From positions 1,116,001 through 1,180,000 of the forward strand of contig NZ_RKHG01000001.1 in the NCBI RefSeq assembly GCF_003752415.1: a DNA stretch of 64,000 nt. The letters run 5' to 3'. Shown piece by piece: positions 27,691 through 35,378 of this stretch. A model generated the notes under the pieces. That model was not told the DNA's origin and searched no databases. It was given only the letters and a program-made list of their open reading frames with translations. Position 1 is the first letter of the stretch. Every line of letters begins with the position of its first letter. This DNA comes from Luteococcus japonicus (GTDB lineage: Bacteria > Actinomycetota > Actinomycetes > Propionibacteriales > Propionibacteriaceae). The translations under genes and the position numbers were made by a program.

Positions 27691-28578
27691 ATGAACACCA
27701 AGCAGGCACAACGCATGTCCACCGGCCAGGGCTTCGTCGCGGCTCTCGACCAGAGCGGTGGTTCGACCCCCAAGGCCCTCAGGCTCTACGGCGTCGACGA
27801 GGACAAGTACTCCAGCGAACAGGAGATGTTCGACCTCGTCCACGAGATGCGCACCCGGATCATGACCTCCCCGTCCTTCACGGGGGACAAGATCCTGGCG
27901 GCGATCTTGTTCGAGAAGACGATGGACCGGCAGGTCGACGGCATGGACACCGCCAGTTACCTGTGGGAGAAGAAAGGCATCGTGCCCATCCTCAAGGTGG
28001 ACAAGGGCCTGGCGGAGCAGGCCGACGGCGTGAAGCTGATGAAACCGATGCCGGACCTTGACACCCTGCTGGACAGGGCCGTCGCCAAGGGCATCTTCGG
28101 CACCAAGATGCGTTCCCTCATCGCCGAGGCTGACCCCGTCGGCATCGCGGCCATCGTGGACCAGCAGTTCCAGATGGGGGCGCTGATCGGCCACAAGGGG
28201 CTGGTCCCCATCATCGAACCGGAAGTGGACATCAACGCCGCCGACAAGGCGGAGGCGGAGCAGATCCTGCACGCCGAGCTGGTGCGTCACCTGGACTCGT
28301 TGCCCGACGAGTGCCCCGTGATGCTCAAGCTGACCATCCCCGACGTGGACGACCTGTACGCCGATGTCATCGCACACCCGAACGTGATGCGGGTGGTTGC
28401 CCTGTCCGGTGGCTATTCCCGGGAGGAGGCCAACGAGCGGCTGGCGAGGAACCACGGCCTGATCGCGTCCTTCTCCCGGGCGCTGACCGAGGGACTGTCG
28501 GCGCAGCAGAGCGATGAGGAGTTCGACCAGATGCTGGCCGGCTCGATCGACTCGATCTACCGGGCATCCATCACCTGA
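27691..28578 (+). CDS. fda: Class I fructose-bisphosphate aldolase
   Basis: Schiff-base aldolase that splits fructose 1,6-bisphosphate into dihydroxyacetone phosphate and glyceraldehyde 3-phosphate. The 295-residue length and start ([30 protein letters not shown] region) match the bacterial class I family of about 296 residues. [11 protein letters not shown] and [11 protein letters not shown] are the barrel strands; the Schiff-base Lys is expected in [18 protein letters not shown] gives a strong ribosome site. It is a glycolytic gene among acyl-CoA genes, possibly placed there by chance. Confidence 0.93.
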   Translation: MNTKQAQRMSTGQGFVAALDQSGGSTPKALRLYGVDEDKYSSEQEMFDLVHEMRTRIMTSPSFTGDKILAAILFEKTMDRQVDGMDTASYLWEKKGIVPILKVDKGLAEQADGVKLMKPMPDLDTLLDRAVAKGIFGTKMRSLIAEADPVGIAAIVDQQFQMGALIGHKGLVPIIEPEVDINAADKAEAEQILHAELVRHLDSLPDECPVMLKLTIPDVDDLYADVIAHPNVMRVVALSGGYSREEANERLARNHGLIASFSRALTEGLSAQQSDEEFDQMLAGSIDSIYRASIT

Positions 28579-28591
28579 TCGTCCCGACATG

Positions 28592-28626
28592 ACGATGCCC
28601 GAGCCCTCCCCGGGCCCGGGCATCGT
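28592..28626. terminator. Bidirectional terminator between fda and the enoyl-CoA hydratase gene
   Basis: A 15-bp stem with one mismatch (arms 28592-28606 and 28612-28626, ACGATGCCCG at the left edge, 5-base loop) lies between convergent genes. Confidence 0.8.
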
Positions 28627-28632
28627 GCTGTT

Positions 28633-29409
28633 TCAGCGGTGCTGGAAGTTCGGCTCGCGCTTCTCGACGAAGGCGGCCATCCCTTCCTTCTGGTCCTCGG
28701 AGGCGAAGGCCGAGTGGAAGACCCGACGCTCGTACAACACGCCCTGCTGCAGGTTGGTCTCGTAGGCCGCGTTCACCACCTCCTTGACCATGGTGGCCGC
28801 CACCTTGGACTTGGAGGCGATCAGCTCGGCGGTGCTGATCGCCTCGTCCAGCAGCTCGGCGGCGGGCACGATCCGGGCCACCAGGCCCGAGCGCTCGGCC
28901 TCCTCGGCGTCGATCATCCGGCCGGTGAGGCACATCTCCATCGCCTTGGCCTTGCCGACCGCGCGGGTCAGGCGCTGCGAGCCGCCCATGCCGGGGATGA
29001 TGCCCAGGTTGATCTCGGGCTGGCCGAACTTGGCCTTGTCACCGGCCAGGATGAAGTCGCACATCATCGCCAGCTCACAGCCACCACCGAGGGCGTAGCC
29101 GTTCACCGCGGCAATCACCGGGGTGCGACGGCTGGTGAACTGGTCCCAGCCGGCAAACCAGTCAAGCGTGTACATCTGGGTCGCCGACTTCTCCGACATC
29201 TCCTTGATGTCGGCGCCGGCAGCGAAGGCCTTCTCGGAGCCGGTCAGCACGAAGCAGCCGATCTCCGGGTTGGCGTCCAGCTCGGCGGTGGCTGCCACCA
29301 CCTCACGCATGGTCAGGTCGTTCAGGGCATTCAGCGCCTTGGGCCGGTTGAGGGTGATGATGGCGACCCGTCCGCGGGTCTCCACCAGGATGTTCTCGTA
29401 GCTGCTCAT
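28633..29409 (-). CDS. Enoyl-CoA hydratase
   Basis: Crotonase-fold hydratase adding water across the 2,3-double bond of enoyl-CoA, here probably methacrylyl- or tiglyl-CoA. The 258-residue product has the oxyanion-hole segment [24 protein letters not shown] (first catalytic Glu) and [17 protein letters not shown] (second catalytic Glu), so both acids of the hydratase pair are present. It is last gene of mmsA-hibch-mmsB-ech, starting one base after the mmsB stop. Confidence 0.93.
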   Translation of the reverse strand: MSSYENILVETRGRVAIITLNRPKALNALNDLTMREVVAATAELDANPEIGCFVLTGSEKAFAAGADIKEMSEKSATQMYTLDWFAGWDQFTSRRTPVIAAVNGYALGGGCELAMMCDFILAGDKAKFGQPEINLGIIPGMGGSQRLTRAVGKAKAMEMCLTGRMIDAEEAERSGLVARIVPAAELLDEAISTAELIASKSKVAATMVKEVVNAAYETNLQQGVLYERRVFHSAFASEDQKEGMAAFVEKREPNFQHR

Positions 29410-30315
29410 TCACGCGTCCTTCGATGTATTGGCACGGATCTCGTTGATGATGGCCGAGAAGTCCTTGGTCGACCCGTCGCCCTCGTTGAAGTGACGGTAG
29501 ACCTCGACGGCCAGCGAACCCATCTTGGCATCCGTCCCCGTCAGCTCGATCGCGGAGGCGGCCAGGCCCAGGTCCTTGGTCATCAGCGCGGTCATGAAAC
29601 CGGGGGCGTAGTCCCGGTTGGCGGGACTGGTCGACACCGGACCGGGCACCGGGCAGTTGGTGTTCAGTGCCCAACAGGAGGCGGTGGCATTGGAAGCGAC
29701 GTCGAAGAAGGCCTGGTGATCCACGCCCAGCGACTCGGCCAGCACGAAGGCCTCGCTGACGGCGATCATGTTGACCGCCAGCACCATGTTGTTGCACAGC
29801 TTCACCGCCTGGCCGGCCCCGGAACCGCCGCAGAGCACGATCTTCTTGCCCATCGCCTCCAGCACGGGGCGGGCCGACTCCAGATCCTGCGGCTCGGCGC
29901 CCACCATGAAGGTCAGGGTGCCGGCCTCGGCGCCGGTGGTGCCACCGGACATCGGCGACTCGATGGCGCGGTGACCCGCCGCCAGGGCCATCTCGCGGGC
30001 CTGGCGGGCATCCACCACGTCGACGGTGGAGCAGTCGATGAACAGGGTGTCCGCCGGGGCATTGCCCAGCAGACCCTCCGGGCCGTCGTAGGCGGCCTTC
30101 AGGATCTTGCCATTGGGCAGGCTGGTGACCACGAACTGCGCGCCTCGGACGGCCTCGGCCTGGGACTCACAAGGGCTCACCCCCGCGGCGGCGGCACGCT
30201 CGCGCGCCTCGGGCACCGGGTCGTAGCCGCGGACGGTGAAGCCGGCCTTGGCGAGGTTGGCGGCCATGTGGGCACCCATGTTGCCCAGGCCGATGAAGGC
30301 GACGGTGGAAGTCAT
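29410..30315 (-). CDS. mmsB: 3-hydroxyisobutyrate dehydrogenase
   Basis: NAD-dependent oxidation of 3-hydroxyisobutyrate to methylmalonate semialdehyde in valine breakdown. The 301-residue product has the N-terminal Rossmann motif VAFIGLGNMGAHMA, the substrate loop ESPMSGGTTGAEAGTL and the catalytic Lys in GSGAGQAVKLCNNM. The operon position between the hydrolase and hydratase genes supports this over other beta-hydroxyacid dehydrogenases. Confidence 0.93.
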   Translation of the reverse strand: MTSTVAFIGLGNMGAHMAANLAKAGFTVRGYDPVPEARERAAAAGVSPCESQAEAVRGAQFVVTSLPNGKILKAAYDGPEGLLGNAPADTLFIDCSTVDVVDARQAREMALAAGHRAIESPMSGGTTGAEAGTLTFMVGAEPQDLESARPVLEAMGKKIVLCGGSGAGQAVKLCNNMVLAVNMIAVSEAFVLAESLGVDHQAFFDVASNATASCWALNTNCPVPGPVSTSPANRDYAPGFMTALMTKDLGLAASAIELTGTDAKMGSLAVEVYRHFNEGDGSTKDFSAIINEIRANTSKDA

Positions 30316-30341
30316 GTCCTCATCCTTTTCGTGTCAGGTGG

Positions 30342-31397
30342 TCAGGCTCGGGCGGCCAGGTTGGGTTCGATGATCCGATCGTCGGCGATGGGAGCGAAGA
30401 CAGCCTCCACTGTCGCCTCGTCCACCTCGGCGAGGGTGGCTGGCTGCCACTGCGGATTGCGGTCCTTGTCGACCAGTTGGGCACGGATGCCCTCGACGAA
30501 GTCATGGCCGCGCTGCATTTTCACCGAGACCCGGAATTCCGTGTCGAGGGCCTCGGCCAGGCTCTGACCCCGCGCCCGGCGCAGTGACTCGAGGGTCACC
30601 TTGAGCGCCAATGGGCTGTTGCGGCGAATGCGCTTCGCGGCATCTCGGGCCCAGTCGGCGTCCACCTCGTCCAGTCCCGACAGGATCTCCTCGACGCTCT
30701 GGCGGTCATAGACCTGCTCGACGAGGTCGTGCTGTGCGGTGAATCCGGCCGGGGCTGGCCGGGCGTGGACACCCACCGCCGCATCAGCGTCGCCGCTCTC
30801 GCAGAGTTCGTCCACCAGGGCCTCGAGCTGCTCGGCAGGGACGTACACGTCGGCCAGGCCGCACTCGATGGCCTCACCCGCTCCCACATGCGCGCCGGTG
30901 AGCGCCAGATGGGTTCCCAGGTGGCCGGGCACGTGCGTCAGCAGGTGCGACCCGCCGACGTCGGGGACGAAGCCAATGCCGGTCTCGGGCATGCCCACCC
31001 GGGTGTCGTCGGTGACGATCCGGTGCGAACCGTGGGCGGATACGCCGATGCCGCCGCCGAGCACGATGCCGTTCATGATGGCGACATAGGGCTTGGGGTA
31101 CTGCGAGATGGTGAGGTTCAGGGCGTACTCGTCGGCCCAGAACTTCGCTCCGTCGGTGCCATGGGCCAACGCGTCGTGGTAGAGACTCACCACGTCGCCG
31201 CCGGCGCACAAGCCACGCTCGCCCGCCCCACGGAGCAGGACGACGGCAACCCGGCCATCCCCCCGCCATTGCTCGAGCACCTCGACCATGGCGTCGACCA
31301 TGGTCTGGTTGAGCGCATTCATGGCCTTGGGACGGTTGAGGGTGATGATGCCGGCCCGGCCGCGGATCTCGGTGAGAACCTCGTCGGTACCGGTCAC
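30342..31397 (-). CDS. 3-hydroxyisobutyryl-CoA hydrolase (crotonase fold)
   Basis: Releases 3-hydroxyisobutyrate from its CoA ester, the unusual thioester hydrolysis step of valine catabolism. The 351-residue product is longer than a plain hydratase. It has GERGLCAGGDVVSLY, MNGIVLGGGIGVSAHG and the HIBCH-type MPETGIGFVPDVGGSHLL, plus the C-terminal segment MQRGHDFVEGIRAQLVDKDRNPQW. The GTG start overlaps the mmsA stop (GTGA). Confidence 0.92.
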   Translation of the reverse strand: MTGTDEVLTEIRGRAGIITLNRPKAMNALNQTMVDAMVEVLEQWRGDGRVAVVLLRGAGERGLCAGGDVVSLYHDALAHGTDGAKFWADEYALNLTISQYPKPYVAIMNGIVLGGGIGVSAHGSHRIVTDDTRVGMPETGIGFVPDVGGSHLLTHVPGHLGTHLALTGAHVGAGEAIECGLADVYVPAEQLEALVDELCESGDADAAVGVHARPAPAGFTAQHDLVEQVYDRQSVEEILSGLDEVDADWARDAAKRIRRNSPLALKVTLESLRRARGQSLAEALDTEFRVSVKMQRGHDFVEGIRAQLVDKDRNPQWQPATLAEVDEATVEAVFAPIADDRIIEPNLAARA

Positions 31398-32899
31398 GAC
31401 TGGTCACCCCGCGGCATCACGAATGCCGAGCCGTCCTTGGCGCCGGCTGCCCAGCGCGATGTGACGGTCTTGGTCTTGGTGTAGAAGCGGAAGGCGTCGG
31501 GGCCGTGCTGGTTCAGGTCACCGAAGCCGGAGGCCTTCCAGCCACCGAAGGTGTAGAAGCCGATAGGCACGGGGATCGGGACGTTGATGCCCACCATGCC
31601 GGTGTCGACGCGGGTGGCGAAGTCACGGGCGGCGTCTCCGTTGCGGGTCATGATCGAGGTGCCGTTGCCGTATTCGTGGTCGCTGACCAGGGCGAGGGCT
31701 TCCTCGTAGTCCTTGGCGCGTACGATGCACAGCACCGGGCCGAAGATCTCGTCGGTGTAGACCGACATGTCCTTGGTGACCTTGTCGAACAGGGTGGGGC
31801 CGATGAAGTAGCCCTTCTCGTGGCCCTCGAGGGTGAAGCCACGGCCGTCGACGACCAGCTCGGCCCCGGCGGCCTCGCCCTGGCCGATGTAGTCGACGAC
31901 GCGGTCCAGTGCGGACTGGGCCACCAGCGGTCCGTAGTCGGCCTTGGGATCCTCGGACGAGCCGACGGTGAGCTTCTCCGCACGCTCCTTCATCTTCTGC
32001 ACCAGGGCGTCGGCGGTCTCGTCCCCCACCGGGACGGCCACCGAGATGGCCATGCAGCGCTCACCGGCCGAACCGTAGGCGGCGCCCACCAAGGCGTCGG
32101 CCACCTGGTCGAGGTCTGCGTCGGGCATGATCACCATGTGGTTCTTGGCACCGCCGAAGCACTGGGCGCGCTTGCCAAGCTCTGCGGCGCGGGTGTAGAT
32201 GCTCTGGGCGATCGGGGTGGAGCCGACGAAGCCGTAGGCCTTGACGCGCGGGTCCTCGAGCAGCGCGTCGACGGATTCCTTGTCGCCGTTGACGACCTGG
32301 AAGATGCCGGCCGGCAGCCCGGCCTCGATCCACAGCTCGGCCAGCCGCATCGGGACGCCGGGATCGCGCTCGGAGGGCTTGAGGATGAAGGCGTTCCCGG
32401 CGGCCAGCGCAGGGCCGCACTTCCACAGCGGGATCATCGCGGGGAAGTTGAAGGGCGTGATACCGGCCACCACGCCGAGCGGCTGGCGCATGGAGTAGGT
32501 GTCGATGCCCCTGCCGACGGTGTCGGAGTACTCACCCTTGAGCAGGTGCGGGGCGGCCATCGCGAACTCCACGACGTCCAGGCCACGCTCGATGTCCCCC
32601 ATCGAGTCGGCGATCACCTTGCCGTGCTCACTGGAGAGCAGGGCGGCCAGCTCGTCGAGGTTCTCTCGCACCAGTTCGACAAAGCGGCCCAGGATGCGGG
32701 CTCGCTTCTGGGGGCTGGTGGCCGCCCAGGCGGGCTGGGCGGCGGCGGCCACGTCGACCGCCCGGGTCACCTCGTCGCGCGTGGCCAGGGCCACGCGGCC
32801 CTGCACCTCTCCCTTCGAGGGGTTGTAGATGTCCGCGAACCGGCCGGACGCGCCCTGCACGATCTCGCCGCCGATGTGGTGGTGCACTTCACGAGTCAT
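31394..32899 (-). CDS. mmsA: CoA-acylating methylmalonate-semialdehyde dehydrogenase
   Basis: Converts methylmalonate semialdehyde, NAD and CoA to propionyl-CoA and CO2, the last step of valine catabolism. The 501-residue product has VAGITPFNFPAMIPLWK, the NAD site FVGSTPIAQ, and the catalytic Cys282 in SAGERCMAIS. The C-terminal IPVPIGFYTFGGWKASGFGD is typical of MMSDH. ATG at 32899 follows GGAGGAGCC. It is first gene of the four-gene operon, preceded by a CRP-like site and a palindrome. Propionyl-CoA can feed a methylmalonyl-CoA/propionate route. Confidence 0.95.
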   Translation of the reverse strand: MTREVHHHIGGEIVQGASGRFADIYNPSKGEVQGRVALATRDEVTRAVDVAAAAQPAWAATSPQKRARILGRFVELVRENLDELAALLSSEHGKVIADSMGDIERGLDVVEFAMAAPHLLKGEYSDTVGRGIDTYSMRQPLGVVAGITPFNFPAMIPLWKCGPALAAGNAFILKPSERDPGVPMRLAELWIEAGLPAGIFQVVNGDKESVDALLEDPRVKAYGFVGSTPIAQSIYTRAAELGKRAQCFGGAKNHMVIMPDADLDQVADALVGAAYGSAGERCMAISVAVPVGDETADALVQKMKERAEKLTVGSSEDPKADYGPLVAQSALDRVVDYIGQGEAAGAELVVDGRGFTLEGHEKGYFIGPTLFDKVTKDMSVYTDEIFGPVLCIVRAKDYEEALALVSDHEYGNGTSIMTRNGDAARDFATRVDTGMVGINVPIPVPIGFYTFGGWKASGFGDLNQHGPDAFRFYTKTKTVTSRWAAGAKDGSAFVMPRGDQS

Positions 32900-32939
32900 T
32901 GTTGGCTCCTCCGCCGATTGTCTTCGTTGACCGCGTTGG

Positions 32940-32955
32940 TGTGGCATTAATCACA
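32940..32955. promoter_or_regulatory. CRP/GlxR-like site upstream of mmsA
   Basis: TGTGGCATTAATCACA matches TGTGA-N6-TCACA at 9 of 10 fixed positions. It lies 40 bases upstream of the mmsA start. Confidence 0.5.
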
Positions 32956-32962
32956 CCCTAGA

Positions 32963-32980
32963 TAGTTGGACATCCAAATA
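32963..32980. promoter_or_regulatory. Palindrome upstream of mmsA, candidate MarR operator
   Basis: TAGTTGGACATCCAAATA holds the near-perfect palindrome TTGGA-CA-TCCAA (32966-32977), a size and symmetry typical of MarR-family operators. It lies just beyond the CRP-like site. The MarR encoded at 27105 is the obvious candidate ligand. Confidence 0.5.
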
Positions 32981-33022
32981 CAAGCGTCCGGTTCCAGTCC
33001 GTGGAATCCAGGCCTCCGGCAG

Positions 33023-33090
33023 CCCTACGCTTCCAACAGCCCTACGCTTCCAACAGCCCTACGCTTCCAACAGCCCTACGCTTCCAACAG
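33023..33090. repeat. Tandem array, four perfect 17-bp units, at the thiolase 3' end
   Basis: The unit CCCTACGCTTCCAACAG is repeated four times without change (33023, 33040, 33057, 33074). On the minus strand each unit contains the last thiolase codons (TTG GAA GCG) and its stop codon TAG. The fourth unit is the real gene end; three extra copies extend downstream. Confidence 0.95.
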
Positions 33091-34299
33091 CAAGGCTTCA
33101 CCCTGGCCTCCTCCCCCACACAGGCCGATCGCACCCCGCCGGGCCCGCCCATTGGCGATCTGGTGGGCCAGGTGGACGGCCAGCCGGCCACCCGACGCGC
33201 CGATCGGGTGCCCGATGGAGATGCCGCCACCACATTTGTTGACCTTCTCCAGGCCGACGCCCAGCTCCCGGGCGGAGTGGATGACGACGGCGGCGAAGGC
33301 CTCGTTGATCTCGACCAGGTCCAGGTCGTCGACGACCCACCCCTGGCGCTCCAGCGCCTGGGCGATGGCCCGGGCCGGCTGCGCCTGCAGGGAGGCATCG
33401 GGCCCGGCCACCTGGCCGCAGGCACGCACGGTGGCCATCACCGGCCACCACTCGCGCTCGGCACGCTCCCGCGTAGTGAGGACCACGGCGGCGGCGCCAT
33501 CGCAGATGGCCGAGGCATTGGCTGCCGTGATGCCGCCGTCGGGCGTGAAGGCCGGCCGCAGCCTGGCCAAGTCCTCGACCCTCGATTCGGGGCGCAGACC
33601 CTCGTCCCGCTCGACCACGACGTCACCCTTGCGGCCCCTGACGACCACCGGGACCACCTCGCGGGCAAGGATTCCCTGCTCCCACGCCTGATGCGCACGA
33701 CGATGGCTGTCCACGGCGAACTCGTCCTGCTCCCGACGAGTGACCGGGTAGCGGCCCGCATACTGCTCACTGAGTTCACCCATCGGGATGCCGAGGTCCG
33801 CGGCCGTGAGGCCATCGAAGGCCATGTGGTCCACCACACCACTGGCGCCATAGGACTTGCCCGCACGCAGGTCCGGGAGGAGATGAGGCGCGCGCGACAT
33901 GGATTCCATGCCACCGGCCACCACCACCTCGGCCTCCCCACAGCGAAGCAACCTGGCGGCGTCGATGATGGCGGTCAGCCCGGACAGGCAGACCTTGTTC
34001 ACGGTCACGGTGTGGGCACCGGCAGGGACACCTGCCCCCAGAGCCGCCTGCTTGGCGGGATTCTGGCCGGCTCCGGCCTGGAGCACCTGGCCGAGCACGA
34101 CGGACTCAACCACGCCCGGATCGATGCCGCCGGCATCGAGGGCCCCCTTGATCGCCATCGCCCCCAGGTCCGTCGCGGAAATGCTCGACATCTGCCCCAG
34201 CAGGCGCCCCGACGGCGTCCTCCTGGCGCCGACCACCACCACGTCATCCGGCCGATCCTCGGCGCGGGCTGTGCGGGCCGCAGTGCTCGATCCAGACAT
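33076..34299 (-). CDS. Thiolase (acetyl-CoA acetyl/acyltransferase)
   Basis: Cleaves 3-ketoacyl-CoA with CoA, or condenses two acetyl-CoA. The 407-residue product has nucleophile Cys104 in VNKVCLSGL, NVNGGAI-type context replaced by NKCGGGISIGHPIGASGG (catalytic His) and the terminal CGGGGQGEALLLEA with the second Cys. It starts with ATG after AGAGG. It is divergent from deoD behind a TetR dyad and a CRP-like site, linking it to the acyl-CoA dehydrogenase operon. It could cleave 2-methylacetoacetyl-CoA from isoleucine. Its last codons lie in a minisatellite. Confidence 0.92.
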   Translation of the reverse strand: MSGSSTAARTARAEDRPDDVVVVGARRTPSGRLLGQMSSISATDLGAMAIKGALDAGGIDPGVVESVVLGQVLQAGAGQNPAKQAALGAGVPAGAHTVTVNKVCLSGLTAIIDAARLLRCGEAEVVVAGGMESMSRAPHLLPDLRAGKSYGASGVVDHMAFDGLTAADLGIPMGELSEQYAGRYPVTRREQDEFAVDSHRRAHQAWEQGILAREVVPVVVRGRKGDVVVERDEGLRPESRVEDLARLRPAFTPDGGITAANASAICDGAAAVVLTTRERAEREWWPVMATVRACGQVAGPDASLQAQPARAIAQALERQGWVVDDLDLVEINEAFAAVVIHSARELGVGLEKVNKCGGGISIGHPIGASGGRLAVHLAHQIANGRARRGAIGLCGGGGQGEALLLEA

Positions 34300-34319
34300 G
34301 GGAACCTCTTCTCCTCATT

Positions 34320-34347
34320 GAGTACGGTTTTTCCTTGTATCGTACAG
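34320..34347. promoter_or_regulatory. 28-bp dyad, candidate TetR operator (copy 2)
   Basis: GAGTACGGTT at the left edge (34320-34329) and ATCGTACAG at the right edge (34339-34347) match copy 1 at 24465-24492 with identical overall length. It lies 20 bases upstream of the thiolase start. Confidence 0.65.
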
Positions 34348-34353
34348 TCGATG

Positions 34354-34369
34354 TGTGACATAAGCCACA
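34354..34369. promoter_or_regulatory. CRP/GlxR-like site between thiolase and deoD
   Basis: TGTGACATAAGCCACA matches TGTGA-N6-TCACA at 9 of 10 fixed positions and shares TGTGACATA with the site at 25223. It could serve the thiolase gene, deoD or both. Confidence 0.55.
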
Positions 34370-34457
34370 GATTGATGTGGCTGGGCACAGGCAGGGAGGG
34401 CAAACTAGGCTTGCGCTGCGGCCCCTCGCCGCCCACCAAGGACAGAACGGATTCACC

Positions 34458-35180
34458 ATGGCCACACCCCACATCACCGCCGAACCGGGCGACATTGCCG
34501 AACTCGTGCTCATGCCCGGAGATCCCAAGCGTGCCCAGCGCATCGCCGAGACCTTCCTCGAGGACGCCCGACTGGTCAGCGATGTGCGCGGCATCGGCTG
34601 CTGGACCGGCACCTACCAGGGAACCCCGATGAGCGTGATGGCCTCCGGGATGGGTATCGCGTCGTTGAGCATCTACGCCACCGAGCTCTTCCGCTTCTAC
34701 GGCGTCAAGCGGATCTGCCGCGTGGGCACCTGTGGCGGCATCTCGTCGTCGGTCAAGGTCCGCGATGTCATCATCGGCAATGCCGCCCACACCAATTCCA
34801 ATGTCTCCACCCTCTACACCCCCGGCGTCACGATGAGCCTCGCCGCCAGCTTCGACATGTTGCGCGGCGCCGTGGACGAGGCCCGCTCCATGGATCTTGG
34901 GGGGGAAGCGAGGGTGCACGTCGGAGCTGTCTACTCGTCGGACTTCTTCTACCTGGGCCGCGCCGACGTGACGGAGGGCCTCGACCACGTCGGGACGCTC
35001 GGTGTGGAGATGGAGGCCGCGGGCCTCTACGCCTGTGCGGCTCTGGAGGGGGCCGAGGCACTGGCAGTGCTGACGGTCAGCGATCACCTCAAGGATGGAT
35101 CCGGAGACATGTCGGCCGAGGAGCGCGAGACCACCTTCGGCACTGCCTTGCGGATCGCCGCAGCCGGCCTTCTCGCCTGA
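34458..35180 (+). CDS. deoD: Purine-nucleoside phosphorylase, DeoD type
   Basis: Phosphorolysis of purine (deoxy)nucleosides to base and (deoxy)ribose-1-phosphate in the cytoplasm. The 240-residue length and sequence follow E. coli DeoD closely: MATPHITAEPGDIAE, VLMPGDPKRAQRIAETFLED, GMGIASLSIYATEL, RVGTCGGI, VEMEAAGLYACAA and the catalytic Asp in VSDHLKDG. ATG at 34458 follows AAGGA at longer spacing. A TAGGCT -10-like hexamer lies at 34406-34411. It stands alone with a strong terminator. Confidence 0.96.
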   Translation: MATPHITAEPGDIAELVLMPGDPKRAQRIAETFLEDARLVSDVRGIGCWTGTYQGTPMSVMASGMGIASLSIYATELFRFYGVKRICRVGTCGGISSSVKVRDVIIGNAAHTNSNVSTLYTPGVTMSLAASFDMLRGAVDEARSMDLGGEARVHVGAVYSSDFFYLGRADVTEGLDHVGTLGVEMEAAGLYACAALEGAEALAVLTVSDHLKDGSGDMSAEERETTFGTALRIAAAGLLA

Positions 35181-35200
35181 GGCAAGCACCCCAGCACACG

Positions 35201-35245
35201 GACAGCCCCGGCTCCCACTGAGAGGGAGCCGGGGCTGTCGGGTTT
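35201..35245 (+). terminator. Terminator of deoD
   Basis: A 16-bp perfect inverted repeat (GACAGCCCCGGCTCCC at 35201-35216, complement at 35224-35239, 7-base loop) is followed by GGGTTTT. It is a textbook intrinsic terminator, 20 bases after the stop. Confidence 0.9.
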
Positions 35246-35253
35246 TGCGGACC

Positions 35254-35378
35254 TCAGGCCTCGGTCACTCCGCGAGGCTCAGGCCTCGGTCACACCGCGA
35301 GGCTCAGGCCTAGGTCACACCGCGAGGCTCAGACCTCGGTCACACCGCGAGGCTCAGGCCTCGGTCACACCGCGAGGC
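35254..35378. repeat. Tandem array, five 25-bp units, abutting the ahpF stop codon
   Basis: Five units begin at 35254, 35279, 35304, 35329 and 35354; copies differ by one base each at most (for example CACTCCG for CACACCG in the first). Read on the minus strand each unit begins TGAGCCTCGCGG. A ninth-base partial copy of the pattern continues into the ahpF stop and last codons (35379-35387), so the array was seeded from the gene end. Confidence 0.95.

Noticed and set aside
28639-30567. 642-codon plus-strand frame across the enoyl-CoA hydratase and mmsB genes
   Set aside because: It spans two well-supported minus-strand genes and has low-complexity composition.
33023-35378. CRISPR array
   Set aside because: The repeats are contiguous 17- and 25-bp tandem units without spacers, and no cas genes are present.
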